From contig CAYFQE010000014.1 of NCBI GenBank assembly GCA_964345235.1, positions 1-26,265 of the forward strand: a stretch of DNA of 26,265 bases, read 5' to 3'. The notes beneath the pieces are model-generated. The model made no database searches. It saw only the letters and a program-made list of their open reading frames with translations, and had not been told where the DNA came from. Within the stretch, counting starts at the first letter, position 1. Each line of letters begins with the position of its first letter. The translations under genes were made by a program, and so were the position numbers. Below are positions 1 through 8,539 of this stretch, in pieces. This DNA is from Scatomorpha sp964345235. Lineage in GTDB: Bacteria; Bacillota; Clostridia; Oscillospirales; Oscillospiraceae.

Positions 1-2628
1 TTTTTCCCCTGCTCTTTTTATAAGCTTCACAATCTCGACTATGGGTATAATCATAAACGCCATGCCGGCTGCCACGCCGTACTCTCCCCAAGAGACCGGC
101 GTTATGCCGAAGAGCTCGGAAAGGAAGGGTATTTCGCAGACTGCCGTTGTGCTGAGTATGCTGGCAAGCGCCGCTATGAGCAGGGGTTTATTTATGTCCT
201 TAAGTTGGAAGATGCTGCGCTTTAAGTCGCGCATATTGAAGCTGTGGAAAACCTCGGCAAAGCTGAGCGTTAAAAACGCCATTGTTATGCCGTGTTCGCT
301 TGCGGCGATTTCGAAAACGCCCGTATCCATGTAGTGGCCCATAAAGTAGGAAAACAGCGTCAAAACAGCTATAACAAAGCCCTGATACGCCGCCGCGAAG
401 CCGGCGCCTCCCGAAAAGAGGCTCGCATCCGCCTTTCTGGGCGGGCGGCTCATAATGTCGGCCTCCGAGTTTTCCACACCCAAGGCAAGGGCGGGGAAAC
501 TGTCGGTCACAAGGTTAATCCAAAGCAGGTGAACGGGCCTTAATATTACAAATCCCGCCAAAGTCGCCACAAAGATGCTTATGACCTCGCTAAGGTTCGA
601 GCCGAGAAGGAATATAATCGACTTTCTAATGTTGTCGTAGATGTGCCTACCCTCTGCGACGGCCTTGACTATTGTTGCAAAATTGTCGTCGGTGAGCACC
701 ATGTCGGCAACATTCTTGGTGACATCGGTACCCGTTATGCCCATGCCGATGCCGATATCGGCCTTCTTTATAGAGGGGGCGTCGTTCACGCCGTCGCCCG
801 TCATTGCGGTTACCTTGTTTCTCTCCTGCCAGGCGGTGACTATTCTGGTTTTGTGCTCGGGCTGAACTCTTGCATAAACCGTGATGCTGGGCAGAAGCTC
901 TTTAAACTTCTCATCGCTCATCTCTTCAAGCTCCGCACCCTCGATTGCCAGATTGTCCTCACCGAGCATCTCCAGCTCGCGGGCAATGGCCATAGCGGTG
1001 AGTTTGTGGTCGCCCGTTATCATTATGGGCGTGATGCCGGCGCCGCGGGCTATTCTTATAGCATCTTTTACCTCGGGACGCACCGGATCTATCATGCCGC
1101 AAAGTCCCAAGAAACAGAGCTCTTTCTCCAAATCGCTCGGCTCAAAGCTCGCAGGCTCTGTTTCCCAAACTCTCTGCGCCGCGGCCAGCACTCTTAAAGC
1201 GCCGTCGGCCATGCTCTTGTTCTGCGCCAAAATCTCTTCTCGCAGCTCATCTGTCATGGGAATCGCTTTTTCACCGTCGAAATAGCTCGTGCACTTTTTA
1301 AGGATTTCGTCGGGCGCGCCCTTGGTGTATTGTATTATCTTGTCCTCGCGCCTGTGCACCGTGGACATCATCTTTCTGTTCGAGTCGAAGGGCGCCTCGC
1401 CTATGCGCGGAGCCGCTCTTTTCAGCTCGTCCTTACCCAGCCCAAGGCTGTTTGCATAGTTCACAAGCGCGCACTCGGTGGGCTCGCCTATTGCCATACC
1501 GTCTTCGCCGTTTTCGGCATCGGAAGCAAGGCTCATTGCGGTTGCAAGCTTGTTTTTGTCCTTCGAATACTCTTTTGTGACGGTCATCTTGTTCACGGTG
1601 AGCGTGCCTGTCTTGTCGGAGCAGATTATCTCCGAACAGCCCAAGGTCTCGACAGCGGTAAGTTTGCGTATAATGGCGTTTTGCTCGCTCATCCTCGTAA
1701 CGCCAACGCTCAGAACTATCGTGACAACCGCAACCAGTCCCTCGGGAATGGCGGCGACAGCTAAAGATACCGATATCATGAAGGCATCTATCGCAATATC
1801 AAGGTTAAATCCGCCCGCGCGCCAGATTTGCACGCCGAAGATAACAACGCAGATTGCGAGAACCAGCTTTGTGAGCAGAGAAGAGAGCTCCGAAAGCTTT
1901 TTCTGAAGCGGGGTTTTGCTCTCGCTGGTAGACTGAATGGCCTCGGCAATCTTGCCGACCTCGGTATCCATACCGGTAGCGGTTATAACGGCAACGCCTC
2001 TGCCATAGGCAACGGTGCTGCCCATATATACCATGTTGCGCCTGTCGCCGAGGGTTATGTCTTTTTTATCCTCCAAGTTCAGCGCGGAGATAAGCTTGTT
2101 AACAGCCACGCTCTCTCCTGTCAGAGCCGACTCTTCGGCCTTAAGGCTCTGAGCCTCGAGCAGTCTGCCGTCGGCGGGAATAGCGTCGCCCGCCTCTAAA
2201 AGGCAGATATCTCCCACAACTATGTCTTCGCTGTTAATCTCAACTATCTTGCCGCCCCTTAAAACTCGGCTCTTCATTGCCGACATTTTTTGCAGGGCCT
2301 CGATGGCCTTTTCGGCCTTGCTCTCCTGATATACGCCCAAAACCGCATTGATAATTACAACCGCAAGTATGATATAGGCATCGGCTATGCTCTCACCCTG
2401 ATAGTAAGAAACCGCCGCGGAGATTACCGCCGCCACAAGGAGAATTATTATCATGGGATCGGCCATCTGTTTAAAAAATCTTTTTACTATGCCGTCCTTT
2501 TTCTCTTCCTTAAGCTTATTTTTGCCGTTTTTCTCGAGTCTTTCCGCCGCTTCCTCGTTCGAAAGGCCCTCGGCAGAAGAGCCGAGCTCGTTTAGAACGG
2601 CTTCTTTCTCTTCAAGATAGAATTTCAA
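1..2628 (-). CDS. Calcium-translocating P-type ATPase (PMCA/SERCA type), 3' end cut by the window edge
   Basis: This P2-type ATPase probably pumps Ca2+ out of the cytoplasm at the expense of ATP. Read on the minus strand it is open for 876 codons. It shows, in order, an N-terminal cation-ATPase domain, the TGES actuator loop (ALTGESVAV), the membrane motif IPEGLVAVVTIVLSVG, the phosphorylation site CSDKTGTLTVNKMTV, the nucleotide-binding KGAPDE, the hinge TGDGVNDAPSIKKADIGI, and the M6 motif LLWINLVTDSFPALALG. The last residues, IPIVEIVKLIKRAGEK, look like a normal C-terminus, so only a few residues are missing. The start is TTG at 2628, eight bases after AGGAGG; no ATG or GTG fits better. 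The PEGL motif has Val where many SERCA relatives have Pro. The family call is secure; the transported ion is inferred. Confidence 0.93.
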   Translation of the reverse strand, partial: MKFYLEEKEAVLNELGSSAEGLSNEEAAERLEKNGKNKLKEEKKDGIVKRFFKQMADPMIIILLVAAVISAAVSYYQGESIADAYIILAVVIINAVLGVYQESKAEKAIEALQKMSAMKSRVLRGGKIVEINSEDIVVGDICLLEAGDAIPADGRLLEAQSLKAEESALTGESVAVNKLISALNLEDKKDITLGDRRNMVYMGSTVAYGRGVAVITATGMDTEVGKIAEAIQSTSESKTPLQKKLSELSSLLTKLVLAICVVIFGVQIWRAGGFNLDIAIDAFMISVSLAVAAIPEGLVAVVTIVLSVGVTRMSEQNAIIRKLTAVETLGCSEIICSDKTGTLTVNKMTVTKEYSKDKNKLATAMSLASDAENGEDGMAIGEPTECALVNYANSLGLGKDELKRAAPRIGEAPFDSNRKMMSTVHRREDKIIQYTKGAPDEILKKCTSYFDGEKAIPMTDELREEILAQNKSMADGALRVLAAAQRVWETEPASFEPSDLEKELCFLGLCGMIDPVRPEVKDAIRIARGAGITPIMITGDHKLTAMAIARELEMLGEDNLAIEGAELEEMSDEKFKELLPSITVYARVQPEHKTRIVTAWQERNKVTAMTGDGVNDAPSIKKADIGIGMGITGTDVTKNVADMVLTDDNFATIVKAVAEGRHIYDNIRKSIIFLLGSNLSEVISIFVATLAGFVILRPVHLLWINLVTDSFPALALGVENSEADIMSRPPRKADASLFSGGAGFAAAYQGFVIAVLTLFSYFMGHYMDTGVFEIAASEHGITMAFLTLSFAEVFHSFNMRDLKRSIFQLKDINKPLLIAALASILSTTAVCEIPFLSELFGITPVSWGEYGVAAGMAFMIIPIVEIVKLIKRAGEK

Positions 2629-2751
2629 TATTCTTTCCTCCTCGAAAGATTCAAAAAATAGGCTCTTTAGAACCCACTTCGGATTTTGCTCTGAATAAGC
2701 AGGCATTTTCCACGGCTTTTATCTGGGAAAAATCCTTTTCTTATCCGAAAA

Positions 2752-2780
2752 AGGCTATCACTTATGGCCCTCGTTGTCAA
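2752..2780 (-). promoter_or_regulatory. Probable sigma-A promoter of the P-type ATPase gene
   Basis: On the minus strand a perfect -35 TTGACA (2775-2780) is followed after 17 bases by TAGCCT (2752-2757), a moderate -10. It leaves a leader of roughly 115 bases before the TTG start at 2628. No other promoter-like pair was noticed in the gap. Confidence 0.5.
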
Positions 2781-2821
2781 GATAAAGAGAGTCTTTTACA
2801 AGGCTTTTATTTTCCCTTTTC

Positions 2822-2850
2822 TTGCAATATCTCGCCGTAGATAATATAAT
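2822..2850 (+). promoter_or_regulatory. Probable sigma-A promoter of the acidic repeat protein gene
   Basis: TTGCAA (2822-2827), a 17-base spacer and a perfect TATAAT (2845-2850) lie about 43 bases before the ATG. The same TTGCAA-N17-TATAAT combination is found upstream of dnaA. Confidence 0.65.
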
Positions 2851-2892
2851 ATTTTAAAGCAATATCCCTATTTTTAATTAGGAGGCAAAGAC

Positions 2893-3549
2893 ATGAACGA
2901 AGAATTTAACAAAACTGCCGAAACTTCGGCCAACGACGCCGAGCTCCGCAGCGATAATATCGAAAACATAGAAGAAAAGATTGATGAGTGCACGGAGATC
3001 CCCACCATTGAAGAAACCCCGATTCCCGAGAACGAGCTCGTCGATGAAGAGCCGAAAGTCGAAGCCGAGTATATCGGCGATCCTCATGACCCCGATTTTA
3101 ATAAACTTAAAGAAGATGCCGGGCGCGTAATCGAAGAGGCAAAGAAAATCGGAACCGAAACCTGGGAAGCCGCCAAAGAAAAAACTGCCGCTTTGCTGAG
3201 TGACGATGCCAAAGAGAAGCTAGCCGAAATGGGCGAGGACACAAAAGAGGCGTGGGAAAGCCTTAAAGAAAAGTCTTCCGCCATGCTCAGCGAGGAAGGC
3301 AAAGAAAAGCTCGCGGATGCAAAGGAAGATGTAAAAGAGCACCTCGCCGAACTGGGCGAGGACACAAAAGAGGCGTGGGAAAGCCTTAAAGAAAAGTCTT
3401 CCGCCATGCTCAGCGAAGAGGGCAAAGAAAAACTTAACGAAGCTAAGGAAACAGTCATAGAAACCTCGAAGGCGTTGGGTGAAGAGACCGTAAAGCTCTT
3501 CGGAAAGCTCAAAAATAAGATTAAGGACTTCACGGAAAAGAAAGATTAA
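2893..3549 (+). CDS. Acidic, lysine/glutamate-rich repetitive protein, LEA/apolipoprotein-like helix repeats
   Basis: This is a 218-residue protein without a signal peptide or membrane segment. Residues 1-75 are a low-complexity acidic region. From about residue 76 the protein is made of amphipathic helical repeats; the segment GEDTKEAWESLKEKSSAMLS occurs twice, 41 residues apart, and a looser copy precedes them. The pattern of Lys, Glu and Ala with spaced hydrophobics resembles late-embryogenesis-abundant or apolipoprotein-like helices and suggests a soluble rod or coiled coil. The start follows AGGAGG at 2880-2885 with good spacing and has its own promoter. It stands alone between divergent and co-directional genes. 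I cannot name a function; stress protection or surface association are only guesses from composition. Confidence 0.8.
   Translation: MNEEFNKTAETSANDAELRSDNIENIEEKIDECTEIPTIEETPIPENELVDEEPKVEAEYIGDPHDPDFNKLKEDAGRVIEEAKKIGTETWEAAKEKTAALLSDDAKEKLAEMGEDTKEAWESLKEKSSAMLSEEGKEKLADAKEDVKEHLAELGEDTKEAWESLKEKSSAMLSEEGKEKLNEAKETVIETSKALGEETVKLFGKLKNKIKDFTEKKD
3231..3416 (+). repeat. Perfect 63-bp direct repeat inside the acidic repeat protein gene
   Basis: Bases 3231-3293 are identical to 3354-3416, with a period of 123 bp (41 codons). Identity at synonymous positions as well as in protein indicates a recent duplication or ongoing gene conversion of the repeat unit. Confidence 0.9.
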
Positions 3550-3662
3550 TCTTGAGGCGCTCCGTTTTTTCAAAAATTTAAAGGTCTTCTTTAAAAGATT
3601 CTTTAAATCAAAGCTTGTTGTTTTTATCAAAAACAGACTTTTCCGCTTAATAAAAAGGTTTT

Positions 3663-3680
3663 TAGGGCTTTGAGGCCCTA
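3663..3680 (+). terminator. Weak hairpin, possible terminator of the acidic repeat protein gene
   Basis: A six-base-pair stem TAGGGC/GCCCTA with a six-base loop is followed by a short, interrupted T-rich stretch (GGTTTTCTTG). It lies about 110 bases after the stop codon. The tail is poor, so this is tentative. Nothing else is evident in the 170-base gap. Confidence 0.3.
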
Positions 3681-3719
3681 GGTTTTCTTGTACGAAAAGA
3701 TCACTAAAAGGAGAATATA

Positions 3720-4058
3720 ATGAAAAAAGTGCTCATCTACGCCATGCAGGGCGAAAAAATGTGCTTTCTGCATGCGCTTATGAATGCAAAACAGCTCATT
3801 GATAACGGCTACGAGGTCAGCGTTGTTTTAGAAGGCAAGTCTGTTGCCCTTCCGAAGACTCTGACAGATGAGAAAAACCCCCTATTTTTAAAGTTTATGG
3901 AAAACGGTGTCATAGCCGGAGTGTGTCTGGCCTGCTCCAAGATGCTGGGTAGTTACGATGATAACGAGGCGCTCGGCCTCAAGTTTCTCAGCGACATGAC
4001 AGGCCACGCCGGGGTTTACCCCTATGTAGAGAAAGGCTACAGCGTTTTGGTGTTCTAA
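3720..4058 (+). CDS. DsrE/DsrF-like small cytoplasmic protein
   Basis: This 112-residue protein opens with the strand-and-helix pattern of the DsrE-like fold (KKVLIYAMQGEKMCFLHAL), a family with sulfur-carrier and thiol-related members. Two cysteines close together (C69 and C72, in GVCLACSKML) fall where DsrE relatives carry their functional cysteines, and the protein ends in a hydrophobic strand (KGYSVLVF). The start ATG follows AAGGAGA at a suitable distance. It is a single-gene unit closed by a strong terminator at 4070-4098. The fold assignment is reasonably sure. No sulfur-oxidation or tRNA-thiolation genes lie nearby, so its partner and substrate are unknown. Confidence 0.72.
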   Translation: MKKVLIYAMQGEKMCFLHALMNAKQLIDNGYEVSVVLEGKSVALPKTLTDEKNPLFLKFMENGVIAGVCLACSKMLGSYDDNEALGLKFLSDMTGHAGVYPYVEKGYSVLVF

Positions 4059-4069
4059 AACAAAAATTT

Positions 4070-4098
4070 AGGGACTGCTTAAAGCAGTCCCTTTTTTT
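4070..4098. terminator. Strong bidirectional rho-independent terminator
   Basis: The stem AGGGACTGCT/AGCAGTCCCT (4070-4079 with 4083-4092) has a three-base loop and runs into seven T on the plus strand. An A-run on the other side provides a U-tract for minus-strand transcripts. It sits between the convergent DsrE-like and B3/B4 genes and is the first clear terminator met by transcription coming leftward from dnaA. Confidence 0.9.
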
Positions 4099-4110
4099 AT
4101 TTAGCTTATA

Positions 4111-4818
4111 CTAAAATTCCAGCAACATCTCGGGGTGCTCTGCATCCACAAAACCCGATATCACTTCACAGCCGAAGATGTTTTTTAGAAGTTCTTTAAG
4201 CTCCTCCTGCGCCGCGATGACTTTATCGCGGTTAATATCCGAAAATCCGTCAATGGGGAAAAACACAAGGCTTGTATCTTCGGTGATTTTTCCGTTCTCG
4301 CTCTGCCGCCAAGTCCAGCGGCGTGTGCGAATTTGATTCCCCACCGCATAAACAACCTCGCCCTCATCCGGGTTTTCTTCTTTCTCTGCGCCAAAGGGCA
4401 GGAAAGTGTCCCCGGGCACGGAGTGCCTTACGCAAATATCGTCGTGAGCGCTTTCAATATCGTGTGCGCCCATAGGCAGGGCGTATTTTAAAGAAACCGC
4501 ATTCCCCAAATCAACAATGGGATTTATCTGCGGCATTCCCTTTCCCTTGGCAATTCGGGTAAAAAGCGCCTCGATAGAGCACATAAACTTGTTGGGATTA
4601 ATCCCAAGCGCCAAAAACGCCTCTCTGTAGGGGATAATCTCCGGCTCTTCTTTTACCTTTTTCCCGCCAAAGAGTGAAGCCGCTCTCTCAATAGACTTTT
4701 CCAGCAGTTTTTCAATCTCGGGATAATCTTTTGCATTGTCTATGCCCTTGGCTACAACAATTCCGAAGCAGGCGTTGGGCAGTTTTTCGAAAATGCTTCG
4801 TTCTACAATAAATTTCAC
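4111..4818 (-). CDS. Free-standing B3/B4 (PheRS beta-type) tRNA-binding domain protein
   Basis: This 235-residue protein resembles the B3/B4 domain of phenylalanyl-tRNA synthetase beta chain in stand-alone form (COG3382-like). In PheRS this domain edits mischarged Tyr-tRNA; roles of the solo proteins are less certain. Supporting segments are YREAFLALGINPNKFMCSIE, the PQINPIVDLGNAVSLKYALP stretch, and VRHSVPGDTFLPFG. The length is usual for the family. The start is GTG at 4818 and the nearest AGGAG lies about 14 bases upstream, longer than normal, so the start is slightly uncertain. It follows the HAAS gene by 23 bases and is the last gene of the leftward unit. Family call good, substrate unknown. 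Confidence 0.82.
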   Translation of the reverse strand: MKFIVERSIFEKLPNACFGIVVAKGIDNAKDYPEIEKLLEKSIERAASLFGGKKVKEEPEIIPYREAFLALGINPNKFMCSIEALFTRIAKGKGMPQINPIVDLGNAVSLKYALPMGAHDIESAHDDICVRHSVPGDTFLPFGAEKEENPDEGEVVYAVGNQIRTRRWTWRQSENGKITEDTSLVFFPIDGFSDINRDKVIAAQEELKELLKNIFGCEVISGFVDAEHPEMLLEF

Positions 4819-4841
4819 AGTTTCTATCTCTTCTCCTTTTC

Positions 4842-6217
4842 TCAGCGGAAAATGAACGCCTTGAGTCCGTCAAATGTGCTGACTAAATAGCGGATTACCG
4901 CGGCAAGATCGTATTTTGCGAATATTGCGCCCGCTATCCTCTTTATATCCGCACCCAAAATCATTGAGAAGAGGAAGCTCAAAATTCCAAGTCCTATGAG
5001 CGAAAGCAAAATTGCGGTCACAGTTCTCATAATCCTGATGCCCAGGCTATCTTCCTCAACTATGGGAGCGCGGTACTTGCTTCTGTCTTTAATGCAGTTC
5101 TTGGCGCCACCCTCGAAAACTCCGTTTATAAATCCTACGGAATACTTTCCGAAGAAATAGATGGAAAACGCCACTATCAAAGCTCCAAAAGATGTCACTC
5201 CAAGCCCTGCGCCCGCCGTCATGAGTATATCGGAAATGGCCGACATGTTCAAAAAGACAAAGGATATAATCAGCGCACCTGCGGCCGCTATCACGGCACC
5301 GACCGCTATAAACACCAAGCTCAGCGCAACCAAAAAGATAGCTATAGGTATACCGAGAGCTATGGCGGGTATGGAGTAGCCTATGAGCTTAATGACGGAA
5401 TATTGAGGTTTTTCCTCGATTTCCGCTCTTTTTTCGTCCTTTTCCGCACGGTGTTCATGCGCCATTCTCTCCTCAACGGCTTTTGCTATTTCAATTGCCG
5501 CCTCTTCGTGACTTTCGTCTTCGCCCGCATCGGCTTCGGTATCAATCTCCGCCTCATCAATCTGCTCTAATTCGGTTTCCGCTTCCGTCTCCTGCGGCTC
5601 TTCTCCGCCATCTTCAGAATCGGCCTCTTGCTCGAAGCTCTCTTCGCTTAAAAGCTCTTCCGAGAACTCCTCTCCGCTTTTATCTTGCCCAAGCCCGAAA
5701 ACATCGGCATATATACTGTCTACCCGACTCTTTTCACTATTTTCGGGCGCAGGAGTGCTTTCTTCTTTTTCTTCCGTTTCAGCTGTTTCCGCCGTTTCAG
5801 CTNNNNNNNNNNNNNNNNNNNNNNNNNNNNNNNNNNNNNNNNNNNNNNNNNNNNNNNNNNNNNNNNNNNNNNNNNNNNNNNNNNNNNNNNNNNNNNNNNN
5901 NNTTCCGCCGTTTCAGCTTCTTCCGCCTCTTCTTCGCCTATCTGCTCGCAAAAAACGGATTCTTCTTCGACTACAGCGATTTCTTCCTCGGGCTCTTCCG
6001 TAAACATTTCGGCATAGCAGCCGGGCTCATAAGTTTTAAGCAATCGCCTTGCCGCCGCCATCGGCCGCCCAAGCTTTGCGGTGGCCTCTTCCTCAGATTC
6101 GGCCGCATCAAGGCACGAGGCCGCCATGTTTAAAACGGCATCTCTGTCATCTTCCCGCATGCTGTCGAGAAGGTTTCGAAGTTCCAACAAATACTCTTTC
6201 TTATTTATGTGAATCAC
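4842..6217 (-). CDS. HAAS/DUF1700-domain acidic membrane protein, interrupted by an assembly gap
   Basis: I read this as one gene. Before the gap, 105 codons begin with a HAAS/DUF1700-type helical domain (KKEYLLELRNLLDSMREDDR, then KLGRPMAAARRLLKTY), a family tied to membrane signalling, and pass into Glu/Ala-rich sequence. After the gap a frame of 319 codons stays open from 5801 to the stop: first Ala-Glu-Thr repeats and about 110 acidic residues, then, from the Met codon at 5465, a domain with about four hydrophobic helices (KLIGYSIPAIALGIPIAIFL onward). The two frames differ for a 100-base gap, so its true length must be 3n+2. The first codon is GTG at 6217, four bases after the upstream stop; the ribosome site is weak. 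At over 424 residues it is much longer than typical DUF1700 proteins because of the acidic linker. Confidence 0.72.
5803..5902. other. Scaffold gap (100 N) within a 9-base tandem repeat
   Basis: Exactly 100 N. Both flanks carry the same repeat, coding for Ala-Glu-Thr on the minus strand (TTTCAGC and TTTCCGC units on the plus strand). The assembly most likely broke on the repeat array; 100 is a placeholder length. Confidence 0.95.
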
Positions 6218-6221
6218 CTAC

Positions 6222-6770
6222 TTATATAAGACTGCGAACATCAAAGCTTCGCATATATTCTGTCGCCGAAATGAGCATCAGCATAAAAGCCCTCAGCTCC
6301 TCTTCCGCTTTAAACTTCACTTCATTAAATACAGACTCTTCTTTAGCATAAAAGCCGAAAGGCACAGAGTTTAGCTTAATCTCAAGCGGAAGCTCTAAAA
6401 GCTCCTCCCTGGGCTCCGCAAATGCCTCGCTCTTGGGAACGAGGAACAAAAGTCCCGAGTAGTTTTCCTTGTAGCGCTCTTCCAAAAGACCCAAAAAGTC
6501 TTTGTAACGGCCGCTTCCCTTGTTTTCGGGCATTGGATAGAGTCCCATCGCCAAAATAAGCGCCCTTTTCGAAACCGTGCTTCGGCTCTTAATCGCAAAG
6601 CCCAAGTCCCGCTCTTCATCGTCTTTGAGTATGAGAAGCTCGAGTCCGTTTTTAAACTCGGAAACTATTTTTTTGCTCTTTAAGAAAAACCCGCCTGCAT
6701 AGAAGTAGTCGAGCATAGGCTCTAGGTGCGCTATTTCTCTTCTTCCGCCTCTTTTAATTCTATACTCCAT
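6222..6770 (-). CDS. Uncharacterised protein, possibly a divergent GNAT-like acetyltransferase
   Basis: The product has 182 residues from ATG 6770. An in-frame TTG three bases upstream is possible, but ATG gives seven bases of spacing from AGGAGG and is preferred. The middle segment, ALILAMGLYPMPENKGSGRY, followed by a helix and then GLLFLVPKSEAF, loosely resembles GNAT motif A (a beta strand, a Gly-rich acetyl-CoA pyrophosphate loop, then a helix) and the Eis-like LxLxPxSE strand. The usual R/QxxGxG/A loop is not intact. No signal peptide or membrane helix is visible. It lies between the ABC exporter (15 bases) and the HAAS gene (4 bases), so it is probably co-transcribed with both. The gene is real; the function is a weak inference. 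Confidence 0.7.
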   Translation of the reverse strand: MEYRIKRGGRREIAHLEPMLDYFYAGGFFLKSKKIVSEFKNGLELLILKDDEERDLGFAIKSRSTVSKRALILAMGLYPMPENKGSGRYKDFLGLLEERYKENYSGLLFLVPKSEAFAEPREELLELPLEIKLNSVPFGFYAKEESVFNEVKFKAEEELRAFMLMLISATEYMRSFDVRSLI

Positions 6771-6785
6771 CAATCTGCCTCCTTT

Positions 6786-8537
6786 TTAGAGATCCTCGCT
6801 GAAGCTCTGCGCTTCTATAAGCTCCTTAAATCTGCCGCCCTTTTCCATGAGTTCTGCCGGACTTCCGAACTCGGCTATGCCCTCGTTTTCAACCACGGCC
6901 ACTTTGTCGGCATTTTTAACAGTTGAAAGTCTGTGCGCGATATAGAGGGTTGTTCTTCCGACCGAAAGCTCGTCCAAAGATTCCTGAATTTTTCTCTCGG
7001 TAACCGAGTCGAGCGAGCTTGTGGCCTCGTCGAGTATGAGTATCTTGGGGTTTTTAAGTATCGCCCGCGCTATGGAGATGCGCTGTTTCTGTCCGCCCGA
7101 GAGCATGACTCCGCGCTCGCCTGCCTGAGTGTCATAGCCGTTGGGCATTTCGATTATGTCCTTGTGTATCTCGGCCTTAATAGCCGCGGCCACTACCTCG
7201 GCGTCTGTCGCATCGGGTCTGCCGTATCGGATATTTTCCATTATGGTTGCGGCAAATATAAACACATCCTGCTGAATAATGCCGACATTGCGCCGGAGCG
7301 ACTCCTGCGTAACATCTCTTATATCCACGCCGTCTATCAAAACTGCACCCTCGGTGACCTCATAGAACCTGGGCACAAGGTTTACAAGCGTGGTCTTGCC
7401 CGAACCCGAAGAGCCGACAAAGGCTATCTTCTCTCCCGACTCTATCCTGAGGTTTATATCTTTAAGTATAGGCTTTTCCGGGTCGTATGAAAAGCTCACC
7501 TCTTTAAATTCGATAACGCCGTTCGTTTTCTTCATGTCGAGAGCCCCGGGTCTGTCTTTAATCTCCGGCTCTTCTCTCATAATCTCAAGAAAACGGTCGA
7601 AGCCCGCCCGCCCCGTGAACAAAAGCTCCGAAAAATTCGTAAGCCGACGAATCGGGGCTACAAAGACTTTGACATATAGGGTGAAGGTGAACAGGTCTAT
7701 GGCTATCATCTCGCCATTCATGATAAGAAAGCCACCTACGATTACGACCATCACCGACATCATCGAAAGCACCATATCCATCGAGGCCATGAATGTTCCC
7801 ATTGCCTTAAAATATTCCTTGCGGGCTTTAACATAGCTGGCGTTTGCCGAGATAAACTTCTCTCTCTCCTCTTCCTCGTTGGCAAAGGCGCGAGCCGTGC
7901 GCATTCCGGCTATACCCATCTCTATTGCGGCGTTAATCCTGCCCGTCTTTTCCTTAACGCCCCTCGAGCTCTTTCTAAGGCGATTTCTGGAGAACAGCGC
8001 CACTCCCAAACCTGCAAAGAGCAGGGCGGCGAGCACCAAGGCCAGCTTCCATTCTATTGTAAACACAACAACCAATGAGCCGACTATTGTGAGGAAGGAT
8101 ACCGCCACCTCCTCGGGTCCGTGATGAGCAAGCTCGGTTATCTCGAAAAGGTCGTTCGTTATGCGGCTCATAAGCTCGCCCGTTCGTTTTTTATCGAAAT
8201 AGCTGAAGCTCAGCTTCTGAATATGCGAAAAAACATCGCGCCTCATATCGGTTTCGATATAAAGGCCCATTATGTGTCCCACAACCACCATTATGTAGTT
8301 AAAGAACGCCTTTATTATGTACGAGGCCAGCATTATTGCGCTGATTACGAAAAAAGCCTTGTATTTTTGGTTAGGTAGAAGCTCTAAAAGGCTGTATCTC
8401 GAAAGATAAGGAAAAATCACATCTGCCAATGACACCAAAACAGCGCAGAGCATATCAAGGGCAAAAAGTCCCTTGTAGGGCTTGAAATACGAAAAGAATA
8501 TACTTAATTTACTGCTTGACTTAAAATCTCTCTTCAA
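6786..8537 (-). CDS. ABC exporter, fused membrane and ATPase domains (MsbA/LmrA/BmrA type)
   Basis: This is a half-transporter of about 583 residues that should dimerise to export lipids, drugs or peptides. Residues 1-320 form a six-helix exporter domain, with the conserved intracellular helix region KLSFSYFDKKRTGELMSRIT. The ATPase domain has Walker A GSSGSGKTT (about 377), Q-loop IIQQD, signature LSGGQKQR (about 481), Walker B ILILDEATSSLD (about 501) and switch AHRLST. Start: one TTG at 8543 overlaps the rnhA stop as TTGA but sits only two bases from AGGAG; a second TTG at 8537 has eight bases and is preferred. No partner ABC half-gene is adjacent, which suggests a homodimer. The substrate cannot be told from sequence. 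It is part of the leftward origin unit. Confidence 0.93.
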   Translation of the reverse strand: MKRDFKSSSKLSIFFSYFKPYKGLFALDMLCAVLVSLADVIFPYLSRYSLLELLPNQKYKAFFVISAIMLASYIIKAFFNYIMVVVGHIMGLYIETDMRRDVFSHIQKLSFSYFDKKRTGELMSRITNDLFEITELAHHGPEEVAVSFLTIVGSLVVVFTIEWKLALVLAALLFAGLGVALFSRNRLRKSSRGVKEKTGRINAAIEMGIAGMRTARAFANEEEEREKFISANASYVKARKEYFKAMGTFMASMDMVLSMMSVMVVIVGGFLIMNGEMIAIDLFTFTLYVKVFVAPIRRLTNFSELLFTGRAGFDRFLEIMREEPEIKDRPGALDMKKTNGVIEFKEVSFSYDPEKPILKDINLRIESGEKIAFVGSSGSGKTTLVNLVPRFYEVTEGAVLIDGVDIRDVTQESLRRNVGIIQQDVFIFAATIMENIRYGRPDATDAEVVAAAIKAEIHKDIIEMPNGYDTQAGERGVMLSGGQKQRISIARAILKNPKILILDEATSSLDSVTERKIQESLDELSVGRTTLYIAHRLSTVKNADKVAVVENEGIAEFGSPAELMEKGGRFKELIEAQSFSEDL

Positions 8538-8539
8538 AT

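Noticed and set aside
41..2595. Several open frames on the plus strand across the P-type ATPase region
   Set aside because: They overlap a single continuous minus-strand frame containing all P-type ATPase motifs; none shows a recognisable domain.
3084..3630. Long minus-strand frames rich in Ser, Phe and Leu opposite the acidic repeat protein
   Set aside because: They are the antisense of Glu/Lys-rich codons. The plus-strand gene has a promoter, an ideal ribosome site and sensible composition.
5483..6133. Plus-strand frames running through the first gap
   Set aside because: Composition is Phe/Leu/Pro/Arg-rich antisense of the acidic HAAS gene, and 34 codons are N.
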